Assembly: GCA_002402965.1 (NCBI GenBank)
Contig: DHGW01000056.1
Location: 131,972 to 165,676, forward strand
Reading direction: 5' to 3'
Origin: Bacteroidales bacterium UBA4788
GTDB lineage: Bacteria > Bacteroidota > Bacteroidia > Bacteroidales > VadinHA17
DNA length: 33,705 nt
Shown here: positions 24,588 through 33,637 of the stretch, piece after piece
Layout of the letters: each line of letters begins with the position of its first letter
Position numbering within the stretch: position 1 is the first letter of the stretch
Made by a program: the position numbers and the translations under genes
The notes under the pieces: generated by a model
The model's input: the letters and a program-made list of their open reading frames with translations, nothing else
Told to the model about the DNA's origin: nothing
Databases searched by the model: none

Positions 24588-24644
24588 GAGTAATTGTTTT
24601 TAGTTATTGTTTTATTTTAATTGTTTACTGTTTACAATTACTCA
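24587..24644 (-). promoter_or_regulatory. Perfect 11-base inverted repeat in the leader, touching the start codon
   Basis: TGAGTAATTGT (24587-24597) and ACAATTACTCA (24634-24644) are perfect inverted copies separated by 36 AT-rich bases. One arm reaches the first base of the start codon of the Asp-loop protein gene, so in mRNA the stem would cover the bases before the ATG. A translational switch or a 5' stabilising hairpin is possible. Confidence 0.5.
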
Positions 24645-24703
24645 GATGTGAATAGTCTGAAAAGGTTTAATCGCAGTGCGAAAAAAAATGAAAGATTGGT
24701 TGA

Positions 24704-26923
24704 TTATAATTTGATATTTCTGAGTCTCAGCGCATTCCATACAACCGAAACAGAGCTGAAACTCATGGCAGCTGCCGCGATCATCGGGTTGAGCAGCGGG
24801 CCGCCGAAGAGGTGCAGCAGACCCATGGCCACAGGTATACCCAGAATGTTGTAGAAGAATGCCCAGAACAGGTTTTGCTTTATGTTCCGTATAGTGCTGT
24901 TGCTGAGTCTAAGGGTACGAACCACATCCTGCAGGTCGTTTTTTATCAGCACTACATCGGCAGCCTCAATGGCCACATCGGTGCCCGACCCGATAGCTAT
25001 TCCCACGTCGGCTGTTGCCAGGGCAGGGGCATCATTGATGCCGTCGCCCACCATTATGACGCTGTTGCCGTTGTTTCGGATTTTGCGTATCTCCTCGGCC
25101 TTGTCGCCTGGCAGTACTCCGGCAATCACGCTACCGATGCCTGCCTGACCGGCTATATGCCTGGCTGTCTGTAAGCTGTCGCCTGTAATCATCATAACTT
25201 CGAGGCCCATGGCTTTCAGTTCGCGGACAGCCCCGGCTGATTCCGGCCTGATAGTGTCGGCAACAGCAATAACTCCAAGGCATTTTCCATCGGCAGCCAG
25301 GAACATGATTGTCTTCCCCTGTGCAGCAAGCTCTTCAGCGGCAAAGTCAGCTCCGGTGGTCTCCTCTACCTTCCTTTCGTCCATGAGTCTCTTGCTGCCG
25401 GCAAGGATATGAGTGCCGTTGACAGAGGCTTCGACTCCGTATCCAGGCAGGGCAGTAAAGCGGTCCGGTCCGGTGACGGGAAGACCTTTGACAATTGCAT
25501 ACTCCGCGACAGCTTTTGCAACAGGGTGTTCAGAGCGGCTTTCGGCCGATGCAGCAACAGAGATCAGCCTGTCTTTGTCTTCCTCCCTGACCGGCCTGAT
25601 GTCAGTTACTATCGGGATTCCGGTAGTGACCGTGCCAGTCTTGTCGAGGACCACCACCTTCGCTTTGCGGGCGGTTTCCAGCGCCTCACCACTTTTAATC
25701 AGTATTCCCTGCTGGGCTCCCCTGCCAGTCCCCACCATCACTGCTACCGGAGTGGCGAGGCCCAGTGCGCAGGGGCAGGCAATGATAAGCACAGAGATGA
25801 GCACTGTGAATGCCAGCCGGAAGTCACCTGTACCTATCAGCCATCCTGTAGCAGCCAGCAGTGCCAGCACCATGACTACCGGCACGAAGATGCCGGAGAT
25901 TTTGTCGGCGAGTCGTGCAATCGGGGCTTTTGATCCCTGGGCCTCTTCCATCAGTTTGACAATCCTTGCCAGGGTGGTGGCGCTGCCGACGCGTGTGGCC
26001 CGACAGACTACCGAACCGTTGAGGTTGATGCTTCCACCGGTGACTTCGGACCCCTCGCTCTTTTCAACAGGAGTACTCTCGCCGGTGAGCATCGACTCAT
26101 CGGCTGAGGTGTTCCCGCTGGTTACTTTCCCGTCGACGGGAAACCGTTCGCCGGGCTTGATGACAACCAGTTCATCCACCTGAACCTTTGAAGCCGGCAC
26201 TGTCTTTTCCTTGCCATCGCGAAGCACTGTTGCCAGGGGAGGAGCCAGTGAAAGCAGTTTTCGTATTGCGTTTCCGGCTTTTGATTTCGACCTGGCCTCG
26301 AGGTAGCGGCCCATTGTAATCAGGGTGATGATGGCAGCAGCTGATTCATAATAGAGGCTATGCACGGAGTGACCGTCGCCGCCGGTGATCCTGACGGTGG
26401 CATATATGCTGTACAGGTATGCAGCGGCGGTACCCATGGCTACCAGGGTATCCATACCCGGATTACCTCTGAGCAGTGTCTTTGTCCCGGCGAGGTAGAA
26501 ACTTCGTCCCGTGATTATAACCGGGGTTGTAAGCAGGAACTGGAGCAGGGCAAATGCCAGGGGACTGTCCTCAGGCGATATGAATGCAGGCAGCCTCGCA
26601 CCGGCCATGGTGGACATAGTCAGCGCCAGCAGGGGTATTGTAAAGATCAGTGACCAGATGAGTCTTTTGCGCAGACGCTCTGTCTCAGGCTGTGCTGAAC
26701 GGCGTTCCTTCTCATCATCGATGGCTTTGTAGCCTGCCCTGCTGACGGCATCGAGGACGCTGTTGACCGAGGTCTTGCGCTCATCATATGAAATGGTCAG
26801 ACGCTCCGTTGCCAGGTTGACGCTGGCGAAGGTGATCCCTTCAACCTTTGCGGCGGCCTTCTCAACGTGTGCTGCACACGATGCGCAGTTCATCCCCTCT
26901 ATTGCAAACGATTTGTCGGTCAT
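24704..26923 (-). CDS. copA: Copper-translocating P1B-type ATPase (CopA-like)
   Basis: This ATP-driven pump probably exports Cu(I) from the cytoplasm. It has 739 residues. One heavy-metal-associated domain has the GMNCASC site (C13, C16). Eight transmembrane helices are expected. The actuator motif TGES lies near 280-283, and the CPC metal motif of helix 6 is C383-P-C385 in ACPCALGLATPVAV, typical of P1B-1 copper pumps. The phosphorylation site is D427 in DKTGTVTTG, the HP nucleotide-binding motif is H466-P467 (SEHPVAKAV), and the hinge is VGDGINDAPAL. All catalytic residues are present. Promoter-like TACTTTTG overlaps an inverted repeat just upstream, fitting metal-responsive control. Silver transport is the main alternative. 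Confidence 0.95.
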   Translation of the reverse strand: MTDKSFAIEGMNCASCAAHVEKAAAKVEGITFASVNLATERLTISYDERKTSVNSVLDAVSRAGYKAIDDEKERRSAQPETERLRKRLIWSLIFTIPLLALTMSTMAGARLPAFISPEDSPLAFALLQFLLTTPVIITGRSFYLAGTKTLLRGNPGMDTLVAMGTAAAYLYSIYATVRITGGDGHSVHSLYYESAAAIITLITMGRYLEARSKSKAGNAIRKLLSLAPPLATVLRDGKEKTVPASKVQVDELVVIKPGERFPVDGKVTSGNTSADESMLTGESTPVEKSEGSEVTGGSINLNGSVVCRATRVGSATTLARIVKLMEEAQGSKAPIARLADKISGIFVPVVMVLALLAATGWLIGTGDFRLAFTVLISVLIIACPCALGLATPVAVMVGTGRGAQQGILIKSGEALETARKAKVVVLDKTGTVTTGIPIVTDIRPVREEDKDRLISVAASAESRSEHPVAKAVAEYAIVKGLPVTGPDRFTALPGYGVEASVNGTHILAGSKRLMDERKVEETTGADFAAEELAAQGKTIMFLAADGKCLGVIAVADTIRPESAGAVRELKAMGLEVMMITGDSLQTARHIAGQAGIGSVIAGVLPGDKAEEIRKIRNNGNSVIMVGDGINDAPALATADVGIAIGSGTDVAIEAADVVLIKNDLQDVVRTLRLSNSTIRNIKQNLFWAFFYNILGIPVAMGLLHLFGGPLLNPMIAAAAMSFSSVSVVWNALRLRNIKL

Positions 26924-26929
26924 TGCTTC

Positions 26930-26946
26930 TTACTGTACAAAAGTAA
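26930..26946 (-). promoter_or_regulatory. Putative copA promoter -7 box with overlapping dyad
   Basis: On the minus strand TACTTTTG (26938-26945) matches TAnnTTTG. It lies within TTACT (26930-26934) / AGTAA (26942-26946), a 5-base dyad with a 7-base spacer that also contains TGTACA. The copA start codon is at 26923, so the leader would be very short. A metal-responsive repressor site is possible. Confidence 0.45.
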
Positions 26947-27063
26947 AACAATGCACCGGGAAGAAAGTTTTACTGACCTGAGATTTGCTGAGTTTGATAC
27001 CATCAACTGATACAATCATCATTGTGCTCTTTGGGTCCGCCGGGGCGGTTTTATCCGGTTTGA

Positions 27064-28134
27064 TTACCTTCCGGTAACAACGAATGTTGCAGTGGCAACC
27101 TTCCCGTCACAAGTCAGAGTCAGGAAGTACATTCCTGCAGGTAGTCCGGCAGTGCTAACGGAAGCGAAGCCGTCATCAACAGTTGCTGTTTGCACAAGGC
27201 ATCCGGCGGTATCATAGACATATGCCACGGTCCCGCTGCACCTGTGTCCGGGGATGCTCACATTCAGCCAGTACTGTGCCGGGTTGGGGTACAGGGTCAC
27301 AGATATCCTGTTCTCCTCAATTTCCTGAACGGGATTAAGCGTTCCCCATATCTTCTCCGCGAACTGGGGGTCATCAATAAAAGGATTGCGGTTTCCCTGG
27401 TATTTGTAAACCTCGTTGTTACGGCTTATCTCCTTTGCGCTCACTACATCAGCAAGGTGCCATGCAAGAAGCATGGGAACTGCCCAGGTTTTAGGCTGGG
27501 CTCCTGCAGTCATATCGCTTCCCGGCCACTGGCTGTCCTCGCCGTAGTAGCGTGTTGCAATGTAGAAATAGGTACGGGCGAGATCCCCCTTGTACTCGTC
27601 TATCGGCTCAAAAACGTTTCCCGAATAACCCTGCACCGAGCTTGGCCCGACCATGCTTCCGTTGGTGGATGTCCATGTCGCGCCGGCTGTTTCGCCGTAA
27701 GGCAGGTTACCTCTCTTGTTGTTCACCCAGCCGTCGGTGGGGTAGATATGGAACAGGTCGGTATACATCGGCAGGGCATCGTTGAACCAGCTTTTTGGAA
27801 AGGAGTGCTCCCTGTTGTAGCAGTCGCCCTCTTTCTGGTAAGTGCCACACTGCTCCGTAAAAATCATATATGTATAAGCCGGCGTGCCTCCGGGCTTGTC
27901 GGAATAGATATCCCACACCGTCACCCCGTCGGCCTTGATGTCAGTGGTGGAGTAACACTGCCACAGGTCGCTGTATTCCAGCGGGGTGTGTCCATCGATG
28001 ATGTCATGGAGTGCCTGTTGAAGAGCTTTTCCCGTCAGGCCGGAGGCGCTGTCATAGTAGCCCGCCGGTACCTGCCCGGCCAGACCGGATGACAGACAGA
28101 GGAGAAGGACCAGTGTCGGGACAAGCTTCGGCAT
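27064..28134 (-). CDS. Secreted endonuclease I with T9SS sorting domain
   Basis: This extracellular nuclease is of the EndA/EndoI (His-Me finger) family and has 356 residues. A signal peptide (about 1-20) is followed by the catalytic domain with CYNREHSFPKSW (105-116, His110) and DLFHIYPTDGWVNNKRGNLPYG read as DLFHIYPTDG (126-135) and NNKRGNLPYG (138-147). These match the catalytic His and the metal-binding Asn/Arg region. The C-terminal 75-80 residues (LYPNPAQYWLNVS, then GLPAGMYFLTLTCDGK and a basic end) are a type A T9SS sorting domain, so the enzyme should be exported and perhaps attached to the cell surface. It is the last gene of a cluster with two lipoproteins and a TonB receptor. The 150 bases upstream hold a 7-base repeat array. 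No RNA/DNA preference can be told. Confidence 0.92.
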   Translation of the reverse strand: MPKLVPTLVLLLCLSSGLAGQVPAGYYDSASGLTGKALQQALHDIIDGHTPLEYSDLWQCYSTTDIKADGVTVWDIYSDKPGGTPAYTYMIFTEQCGTYQKEGDCYNREHSFPKSWFNDALPMYTDLFHIYPTDGWVNNKRGNLPYGETAGATWTSTNGSMVGPSSVQGYSGNVFEPIDEYKGDLARTYFYIATRYYGEDSQWPGSDMTAGAQPKTWAVPMLLAWHLADVVSAKEISRNNEVYKYQGNRNPFIDDPQFAEKIWGTLNPVQEIEENRISVTLYPNPAQYWLNVSIPGHRCSGTVAYVYDTAGCLVQTATVDDGFASVSTAGLPAGMYFLTLTCDGKVATATFVVTGR

Positions 28135-28140
28135 CTGAGG

Positions 28141-28238
28141 AATTTGCGATTTGCGATTTACGATTTGCGATTTGCGATTTGCGATTTACGATTTGCGATT
28201 TACGATTTGCGATTTGCGATGTATAATTTGCGATTTTT
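28141..28238. repeat. Tandem array with 7-base period, GATTTGC units
   Basis: Fourteen 7-base units: mainly GATTTGC, with GATTTAC three times, AATTTGC at 28141 and 28225, and GATGTAT and GATTTTT near the end. It begins 6 bases before the endonuclease I start codon, so it is in the leader or promoter of that gene. The plus-strand reading frame through it is only the translated repeat and is not a gene. Confidence 0.92.
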
Positions 28239-28284
28239 AATTTATATCAGTTACCGGGCACCGGAAGACTGGTAATTTCTGCAA

Positions 28285-29505
28285 TCATTTTTCTGCAACC
28301 AGCACATTGTCGACCTCCCAGGTGGTTGTGCGGTTGGTGCCCCCGTCATAAACCCACGCAATCCAAACCTGGCTGCCTTTGTATTCAGAGAGGTCTATTT
28401 TTCCCGAACTGACAAACTGACTGTACCCCGAAACGGTTGAGGGAGGCAGACTGAAGCTTTTCTCTGTCCATTCGGAGTTCCAGGGTGTTGAGGAACCGTC
28501 ATAGCCGGTTGAGACGAACAGTTTAAGTGTAGCGCCGTTGTCATACCCGTCGGCACTCTCGAACTCGAGGTAAGGCTCCGTTGCCATTGTCAGATCAATG
28601 ACAGGTGCAATCATCCATGTTATCACAGAGGCCTGTCCTGAATAGTATGCTGTGGCCTGTACCCACCTGCGTGAGCTCACCTCGTTGCCGTACCATGTTT
28701 TGGTGCCTGCCTGAGGGTAGGTTTTCCATCCGGCAAGGGTGCTGACATCGGCATCTTTTACAAGAGTGGCGAAGTCCTGCGTCAGGTATACCATGCCTGC
28801 ACTGCCGCATCTGTCGCCGGTCATCCCGTTCTCGGTCTCGTCTCTCAGCAGAAGCTGCCTCCCGTTGAATTCAGAGACAACTCCCGTAATGAAACCGTTG
28901 CCGGCCGGCAGGGACTCTGATGAAAAATTGGCGTCGGAGCGTGTATAGACCTCCAGCTCGTCACTGCAGTCTGTAAGAATGTTTTCTCCCGAGTAGGTGC
29001 CCGGCTCCGCAAACTGAACGTTCTCTATCCTGACATACCGGGCCTGGTACCCGCCGGACAGGACCTCAGCTATTGTAACAGTCTCAGGCTGAGGCGCGGC
29101 AGGGGTAAGGCTTACAACTGTCACCTGGTCGGCGATGCTGATGTCACCGAACTGCAGCAGCCCGTTATATTCGGTGAAAGTGACGCCACGGCACAGTATC
29201 TTAACCTCGGAGTCACGCGAGAAAGTGTTGTTACCGGTGACTGTCAGGCAGATTCCTGCGGTGGAGTCCTGGATGTAAGCAACGAATGCAGGGATGTTGC
29301 CAAGCTCCGGTGTAATGGTTATGATACCCTGAATGTAGATATTGGTATCAATAGTTGCGATACCCTGTTCATGCATCGCCCGAAGCTGTTCAATCGTGAT
29401 ATAGTCTATATTCGGTTCCGGAGGGGGTACCGGCTCCCTGCTGCAGGATGATACAATAATCAGGGATGCTGCAATGCAAAGCTTCAATATGTGGTTGATC
29501 ATCAT
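28285..29505 (-). CDS. DUF5689-type surface lipoprotein with C-terminal jelly-roll (second copy)
   Basis: This is a predicted lipoprotein of 406 residues from the ATG at 29505 (29502 possible): hydrophobic segment, lipobox ending in Cys21 (LIIVSSCSREP), then a Pro-rich linker. The longer frame to 29547 would overlap the upstream gene and place the signal peptide inside, so I reject it. Residues about 35-235 form a DUF5689-like region with two OB-fold-like beta units: YIQGIITI, FVAYIQDSTAGICLTV and LLQFGDI, then GFITGVVSEFNGRQLLLRDE. Residues about 240-406 look like a beta jelly-roll (choice-of-anchor or DUF5017 type) ending WEVDNVLVAEK. It is a diverged paralogue of the gene before it (10-base gap). 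Surface binding of a polymer, perhaps nucleic acid, is inferred. Confidence 0.85.
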   Translation of the reverse strand: MMINHILKLCIAASLIIVSSCSREPVPPPEPNIDYITIEQLRAMHEQGIATIDTNIYIQGIITITPELGNIPAFVAYIQDSTAGICLTVTGNNTFSRDSEVKILCRGVTFTEYNGLLQFGDISIADQVTVVSLTPAAPQPETVTIAEVLSGGYQARYVRIENVQFAEPGTYSGENILTDCSDELEVYTRSDANFSSESLPAGNGFITGVVSEFNGRQLLLRDETENGMTGDRCGSAGMVYLTQDFATLVKDADVSTLAGWKTYPQAGTKTWYGNEVSSRRWVQATAYYSGQASVITWMIAPVIDLTMATEPYLEFESADGYDNGATLKLFVSTGYDGSSTPWNSEWTEKSFSLPPSTVSGYSQFVSSGKIDLSEYKGSQVWIAWVYDGGTNRTTTWEVDNVLVAEK

Positions 29506-29515
29506 TTTTTTTGTG

Positions 29516-30877
29516 TTACCTGGCTGCCGAGACAGCGATATTGTCAATTCGGTATGATGTACTTTCGGTATTACTACCCGTGTATTTGAATGCTATGACG
29601 GCCGATTTGCCTGCAGTGACAGGCAGGCTGACATTGCCTGAGTTTATGAAGGTATGGTCCGGATCGCTCTTTTGTGCCATCGTTGCCGTAAGTGTAGTCC
29701 ATGTGGCAGTGGCGATGTTGTTTCCGTTGTAGTCGGTTGAGACAAGCACCTCCATGGGGAAGTTTGTTCCGGTATGTGCCCAGTATGCCTTGGCGGTCTG
29801 GAATGTCAGCACCTTCTGACTGGAGATATTTACAGGCCTGGTGATGAGCCATGTGACCATGGATGAGAGATTTGAGTTGTATGCGGTTGACTGGGCGTAC
29901 CTGTTGCCGCTGAAGAGCTTGGCCAGCCAGATACGGCCACCGGCAGTGGCGATGTTCTGCCATCCGCTGATGTAGATGTCATCATTATCACTGAAGCTCT
30001 CAAAGTTCTCGCTGAGAGTTTCAACGGGAGTGCCCAGGGGTTGATCCACCACACCGCAACGCGTTCCGGTCATATTCACTTCGTCGAAATCCCGCACGAG
30101 GAACTGGTAGGTTCCGTTGAAAATTGTCACTATTCCGGTGATCGATCCGTTTCCTGCAGGCAGGAGTTCTCCGGCTGCGGCAGAGAATCCGCTGGTACGC
30201 ACGATGATAGTTTTATCGTTGCAGTCCTGAAGCGTCCTGTTCTCTGTCACCTGGTCTGCCGCGTTGGCCCAGGTTTGACCCAGCATGGCATCGGTGAACT
30301 GAACCTCTTCGAGCCGCACCAGCCGTCCGAGATAAGCCGCGCTCCTGGCCTGGGTAATTGTCAATGCAGCAGGGTGGGTCTGGTTTCCGATGGAGAGCTT
30401 CAGGCACTGTTTGTCCATATTCATTCCGCCGACGCGTATGGTACCATCCTCCTGATAGTAGGGAACACCGCCAAGCTGCCAGAAATTACCGTAGTCGCCC
30501 AGCCAGAGACCCTTTAAGCTTACGATAACAGAGTCTCCGATGTAGAGTCCGCTTGTTGATTCAAACAGCAGTCTGAGTCCGCCGGTAGCATCCTCAATAA
30601 AGGCTTCCTTGTAGAAGTTGCCGTCCTCCTTGTCACTGGCAGTGATGATGCCACGTAATGCCCAGTCGTTCACAATCTCCACCGGATGACGCTGTGTGTA
30701 ATCGGAGATAGCCAGCTGGTCAGCATAGAGTGCACTGACCTGCTGTACGGTGACTATCTCCCCGGGAACAAACTCTTTCTCCGGAGGTGGTGTTTCATTA
30801 TTGTCGGTGCATGATACTGCCAAAAGCAATCCTGTTACAATGGCGGCAAAACTGAATATATGTCTGATTTTGTTCAT
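29516..30877 (-). CDS. DUF5689-type surface lipoprotein with C-terminal jelly-roll (first copy)
   Basis: This is a predicted lipoprotein of 453 residues from the ATG at 30877, which has an AGGAAG ribosome site about 10 bases upstream; the ATG at 30895 would begin with MKEEQI read from that site. The signal peptide ends in a lipobox with Cys23 (LLAVSCTD). The DUF5689-like region (about 40-275) has OB-fold character: WALRGIITASD (72-82), FYKEAFIEDATGGLRLLF (88-105), YIGDSVIVSLKGLWLG (112-127), then GSITGIVTIFNGTYQFLVRD (244-263). The C-terminal part (about 285-453) is a beta jelly-roll ending YRIDNIAVSAAR, shared with the next gene. It lies 20 bases after the TonB receptor and takes the place where a SusD gene would normally sit. 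Confidence 0.86.
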   Translation of the reverse strand: MNKIRHIFSFAAIVTGLLLAVSCTDNNETPPPEKEFVPGEIVTVQQVSALYADQLAISDYTQRHPVEIVNDWALRGIITASDKEDGNFYKEAFIEDATGGLRLLFESTSGLYIGDSVIVSLKGLWLGDYGNFWQLGGVPYYQEDGTIRVGGMNMDKQCLKLSIGNQTHPAALTITQARSAAYLGRLVRLEEVQFTDAMLGQTWANAADQVTENRTLQDCNDKTIIVRTSGFSAAAGELLPAGNGSITGIVTIFNGTYQFLVRDFDEVNMTGTRCGVVDQPLGTPVETLSENFESFSDNDDIYISGWQNIATAGGRIWLAKLFSGNRYAQSTAYNSNLSSMVTWLITRPVNISSQKVLTFQTAKAYWAHTGTNFPMEVLVSTDYNGNNIATATWTTLTATMAQKSDPDHTFINSGNVSLPVTAGKSAVIAFKYTGSNTESTSYRIDNIAVSAAR

Positions 30878-30897
30878 GATCTGTTCTTCCTTCATTT

Positions 30898-33615
30898 TTA
30901 GTACCTTATACTGAGATTAATGAAGTAGTTAAAGCCGTTGCTGTAATAGACCCGCGGCTGGAACAGGTCCGGTCTGTCGGGGTCATAGCGGTACTGTTCA
31001 TAACCACCGTTGACGAAAGTGCGGTTATTGAGGATGTTGCTGAGGTTGGCGCTGAGATTGATATATACATCATCTATCCTCCACGATTTGCCGATGAACA
31101 GATCCAGGAGAAATCCCGGTTCGGCCTCTTGCTGGTAATCCCAGTAGGGGTAATAACCGCTGTCATCTTTCGTGCGTGTGACAGGATTGAAATCGAGGTA
31201 TATGTTGTCATAGTAGCTTCCTGTGATACCTGCCCACCAGAATCTGGAGGAGTTGTATTCGACTCCAAGTGCCAGTGCGGTCTGGGGTGTCCCGCTCTGG
31301 CGGAAGTACTGTATCCAGACCTCCTCGTTGCTCAGTACCTGGCTGTTGTTATCCTGGGTGATTGTGATTTTGGGATTGGTGATCCATAGGTACTGTCCCA
31401 GCGATGCTACGGCGTTCACTGACAGTTCGGAAGTGATACTGACTTCGGCACCGGCCTCGATGCCATAATTCTCCTTGTCGATGCCTGTCATGGCATAGTT
31501 GACCAGGGTCCTCCACTCGTCGTGATAGAAGCTTGTCACCTCAGTCTGGTTCATGAAGCGGGTATAATAGGCTGTCACTCTTCCCTTCACTGCGGGTGAG
31601 CGCATCACATAGCTCACATCACCTGAAAAAATGATCTCCTCGCGCAGTTCAGGCGTCAGGGCGTTGCGGGTACGAGGCGAGAGGAAACTGTTCTTAAACA
31701 AAGGGGGGTTGGTTGTCACGAGGGTGTTGAAAAGTATCATATGGCGGCCTGTGAATCGATAGTCGCCTCCTGCCTTTACACCCCATGTCGGAAAATCAAG
31801 TCTCTCGGATTTCCCGAAAGAATTATCGGGGAAGAGTCCCTTGCGCATCAATCCCTCGCGCCACATGGCCGTATACCTGGCGTGAGCGCTCAGATAGACC
31901 TTGTACCTGCTGCCAGTCCAGGTACCTGTACCCCAAAGGGTGGCGCCCCGCTGGAAAGCATAATAGTTGTTCCCGAAAGTTTCGCCCTCGGTGACGGCGT
32001 TATCAGGATTGTTCAGGTCGTTCTGAAAGGATTCCGGGTCATTCGGATAATCCCTTTCTGCGAACTGGTCAACATCGAGCCAGTAGTCACCCCCGAGAAG
32101 ATCGCTGATTACGTTGAAGTTATGTCCGCGGTAGATATCGACGAGGAGTCCTCCCGTCAGATTCAGGCTTGTTGTCATATCCCATGATGCACGGGTGTTG
32201 AGCTGGAACTGGGAGAGGTCATTACGCCGGTCCTCAACGATGTACTTCGAGCGGTTGCCGGTAAGGGTATTTCCTTCTACGCCTCCTTCGTTATAAACAG
32301 AGTAGATGTTCTTCCTGTTTGCAAAATAAAAGTGGTCCCAGTCGATCTGGCTCACTGCCGGGTCTGATCGCCATGCATCGGTTATACGGTTTATATCCGA
32401 TTCATCATAATAATAGCTGGGCAGTTTCCTGTAGTAGTCGGGCCTTGGGTCGGGCACGTCATACCAGTTGAGGGCCGTGTAGCCGCTCTTACCAAACCAG
32501 TATCCGGCTGTGGTCTGTATGTCAAGCTTTTCTGAAGGCTTCCAGATATGAGCGAGGGTTATCAGCGGCTTATTATTGCTTCTGACGCGTGCGCTGCGTA
32601 CTTCCCCGGTCTGGTAGCCCCAGTATGGATTGTAAAAGTTGTTTCCGTCGAGGTCATACACCTCCTGCGTCGCTCCGCCACCTACACCTCTTTCGTAAAT
32701 AGCATTCAGGGCTGTCAGGTTGAGGCTGTGACGACTGTTGATCTTCTTCTCCACCGAGAGGAAAAAAGAGTTGGCGTTATAGAATGTACCCTCCTTGTAG
32801 CCGCGGTCGCCCCACCGTCTCGAATAGCTTCCGGTCACGGCCCAGTTATTATTCAGCAGGCCGGTGCCGTATGTCAGCATAGCCCGGTTTGGGTAGGTGC
32901 GGTTGGAGCGGGAATAGACGGCGCGGACGCCTGAACGGTATTCCGAGGCCCGGGTGTTGATGCGTGTTGCACCGCCTACAGGTTCAAACAGGAAACCGAT
33001 GGGTTCGGGGCCGGAACTGACCATGGTGCTGCGCATGACGTCATTAAGTCCGCCCCAGTTGGACCAGTACGGTGCGCCTGATTCTATGTCGTTGACTACG
33101 AATCCATTAAGGCTTACATTCTGATAGTTGTTGTCATAGCCCCTGTTCCTGTACATGACCTGGCCGAAGGTGTAGGCTGCCGTGCTCATGAAGATGTCTG
33201 CCGAAGCGCTCAGGGTACCCTGTATCGACTGTGTCTCGAAGCCGTCTTCGGAAAAACCCTCCATGATGCTGACGTTGCCGATGTCCATCATGAAGCCTGC
33301 CATCTCGGGCAGTGCCACAGCACCGATTTCGAGTGTTGCACCGGCTGTCACCGTGACACTGATGATTGCCTGCTCATAGTCGGCCATGTTGATGAACAGC
33401 ATCTGTTTGCCTTCATTCATGGAAACAGTGAAAGAGCCGTCATCGGAGGAGAGTCCCAGTTCATTTCCTGAAGCGTCGGTTATTAAGGCTCCCGACAGGG
33501 GAGTACCGCTGTTTTTACCGGTTACAGTTCCCTTGACCACACCCTGCTGGGCAGCAATGGTGCCGCAGGAAAGGATAAGGAGTAGAAATAAGAAAATCAG
33601 TTTGTTATGTCTCAT
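30898..33615 (-). CDS. TonB-dependent outer-membrane receptor with N-terminal regulatory-like domain
   Basis: This is an outer-membrane importer of 905 residues from the ATG at 33615 (MRHNKLIFLFLLLILSC). The open frame continues to 33696, but that part is translated 7-base repeat and would bury the signal peptide. The signal peptide is about 1-23. A carboxypeptidase-regulatory-like beta-sandwich (about 25-105, GVVKGTVTGKNSGTPLSGAL) is followed by a plug domain (about 115-260, with RNRGYDNNYQNVSLNGFVVND) and a large beta-barrel ending in the aromatic NLSIRY. There is no classic SusC-SusD pair: the genes after it are two DUF5689-like lipoproteins and a secreted nuclease. The substrate is therefore likely a product of that nuclease, by inference only. 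Confidence 0.93.
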   Translation of the reverse strand: MRHNKLIFLFLLLILSCGTIAAQQGVVKGTVTGKNSGTPLSGALITDASGNELGLSSDDGSFTVSMNEGKQMLFINMADYEQAIISVTVTAGATLEIGAVALPEMAGFMMDIGNVSIMEGFSEDGFETQSIQGTLSASADIFMSTAAYTFGQVMYRNRGYDNNYQNVSLNGFVVNDIESGAPYWSNWGGLNDVMRSTMVSSGPEPIGFLFEPVGGATRINTRASEYRSGVRAVYSRSNRTYPNRAMLTYGTGLLNNNWAVTGSYSRRWGDRGYKEGTFYNANSFFLSVEKKINSRHSLNLTALNAIYERGVGGGATQEVYDLDGNNFYNPYWGYQTGEVRSARVRSNNKPLITLAHIWKPSEKLDIQTTAGYWFGKSGYTALNWYDVPDPRPDYYRKLPSYYYDESDINRITDAWRSDPAVSQIDWDHFYFANRKNIYSVYNEGGVEGNTLTGNRSKYIVEDRRNDLSQFQLNTRASWDMTTSLNLTGGLLVDIYRGHNFNVISDLLGGDYWLDVDQFAERDYPNDPESFQNDLNNPDNAVTEGETFGNNYYAFQRGATLWGTGTWTGSRYKVYLSAHARYTAMWREGLMRKGLFPDNSFGKSERLDFPTWGVKAGGDYRFTGRHMILFNTLVTTNPPLFKNSFLSPRTRNALTPELREEIIFSGDVSYVMRSPAVKGRVTAYYTRFMNQTEVTSFYHDEWRTLVNYAMTGIDKENYGIEAGAEVSITSELSVNAVASLGQYLWITNPKITITQDNNSQVLSNEEVWIQYFRQSGTPQTALALGVEYNSSRFWWAGITGSYYDNIYLDFNPVTRTKDDSGYYPYWDYQQEAEPGFLLDLFIGKSWRIDDVYINLSANLSNILNNRTFVNGGYEQYRYDPDRPDLFQPRVYYSNGFNYFINLSIRY

Positions 33616-33637
33616 GGGTTGTATAAAAGAAAGAGAC

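Noticed and set aside
27030..27058. CCGCC-GG-GGCGG followed by TTTT as a terminator
   Set aside because: The loop would be only two bases and the orientation is plus, where no gene ends; not convincing.
27190..28092. A 300-codon open frame on the plus strand opposite the endonuclease
   Set aside because: It lies antisense to a strongly supported nuclease gene, has no recognisable domain, and its composition is that of a shadow frame.
28011..28226. Plus-strand open frame with a repeating ICDLRFA peptide
   Set aside because: The peptide is just the translated GATTTGC heptamer array; no start signal or family supports a gene.
30898..33615. SusC/SusD polysaccharide utilisation locus
   Set aside because: No SusD-type gene or glycoside hydrolase is in the cluster; the partner lipoproteins have DUF5689-like features.
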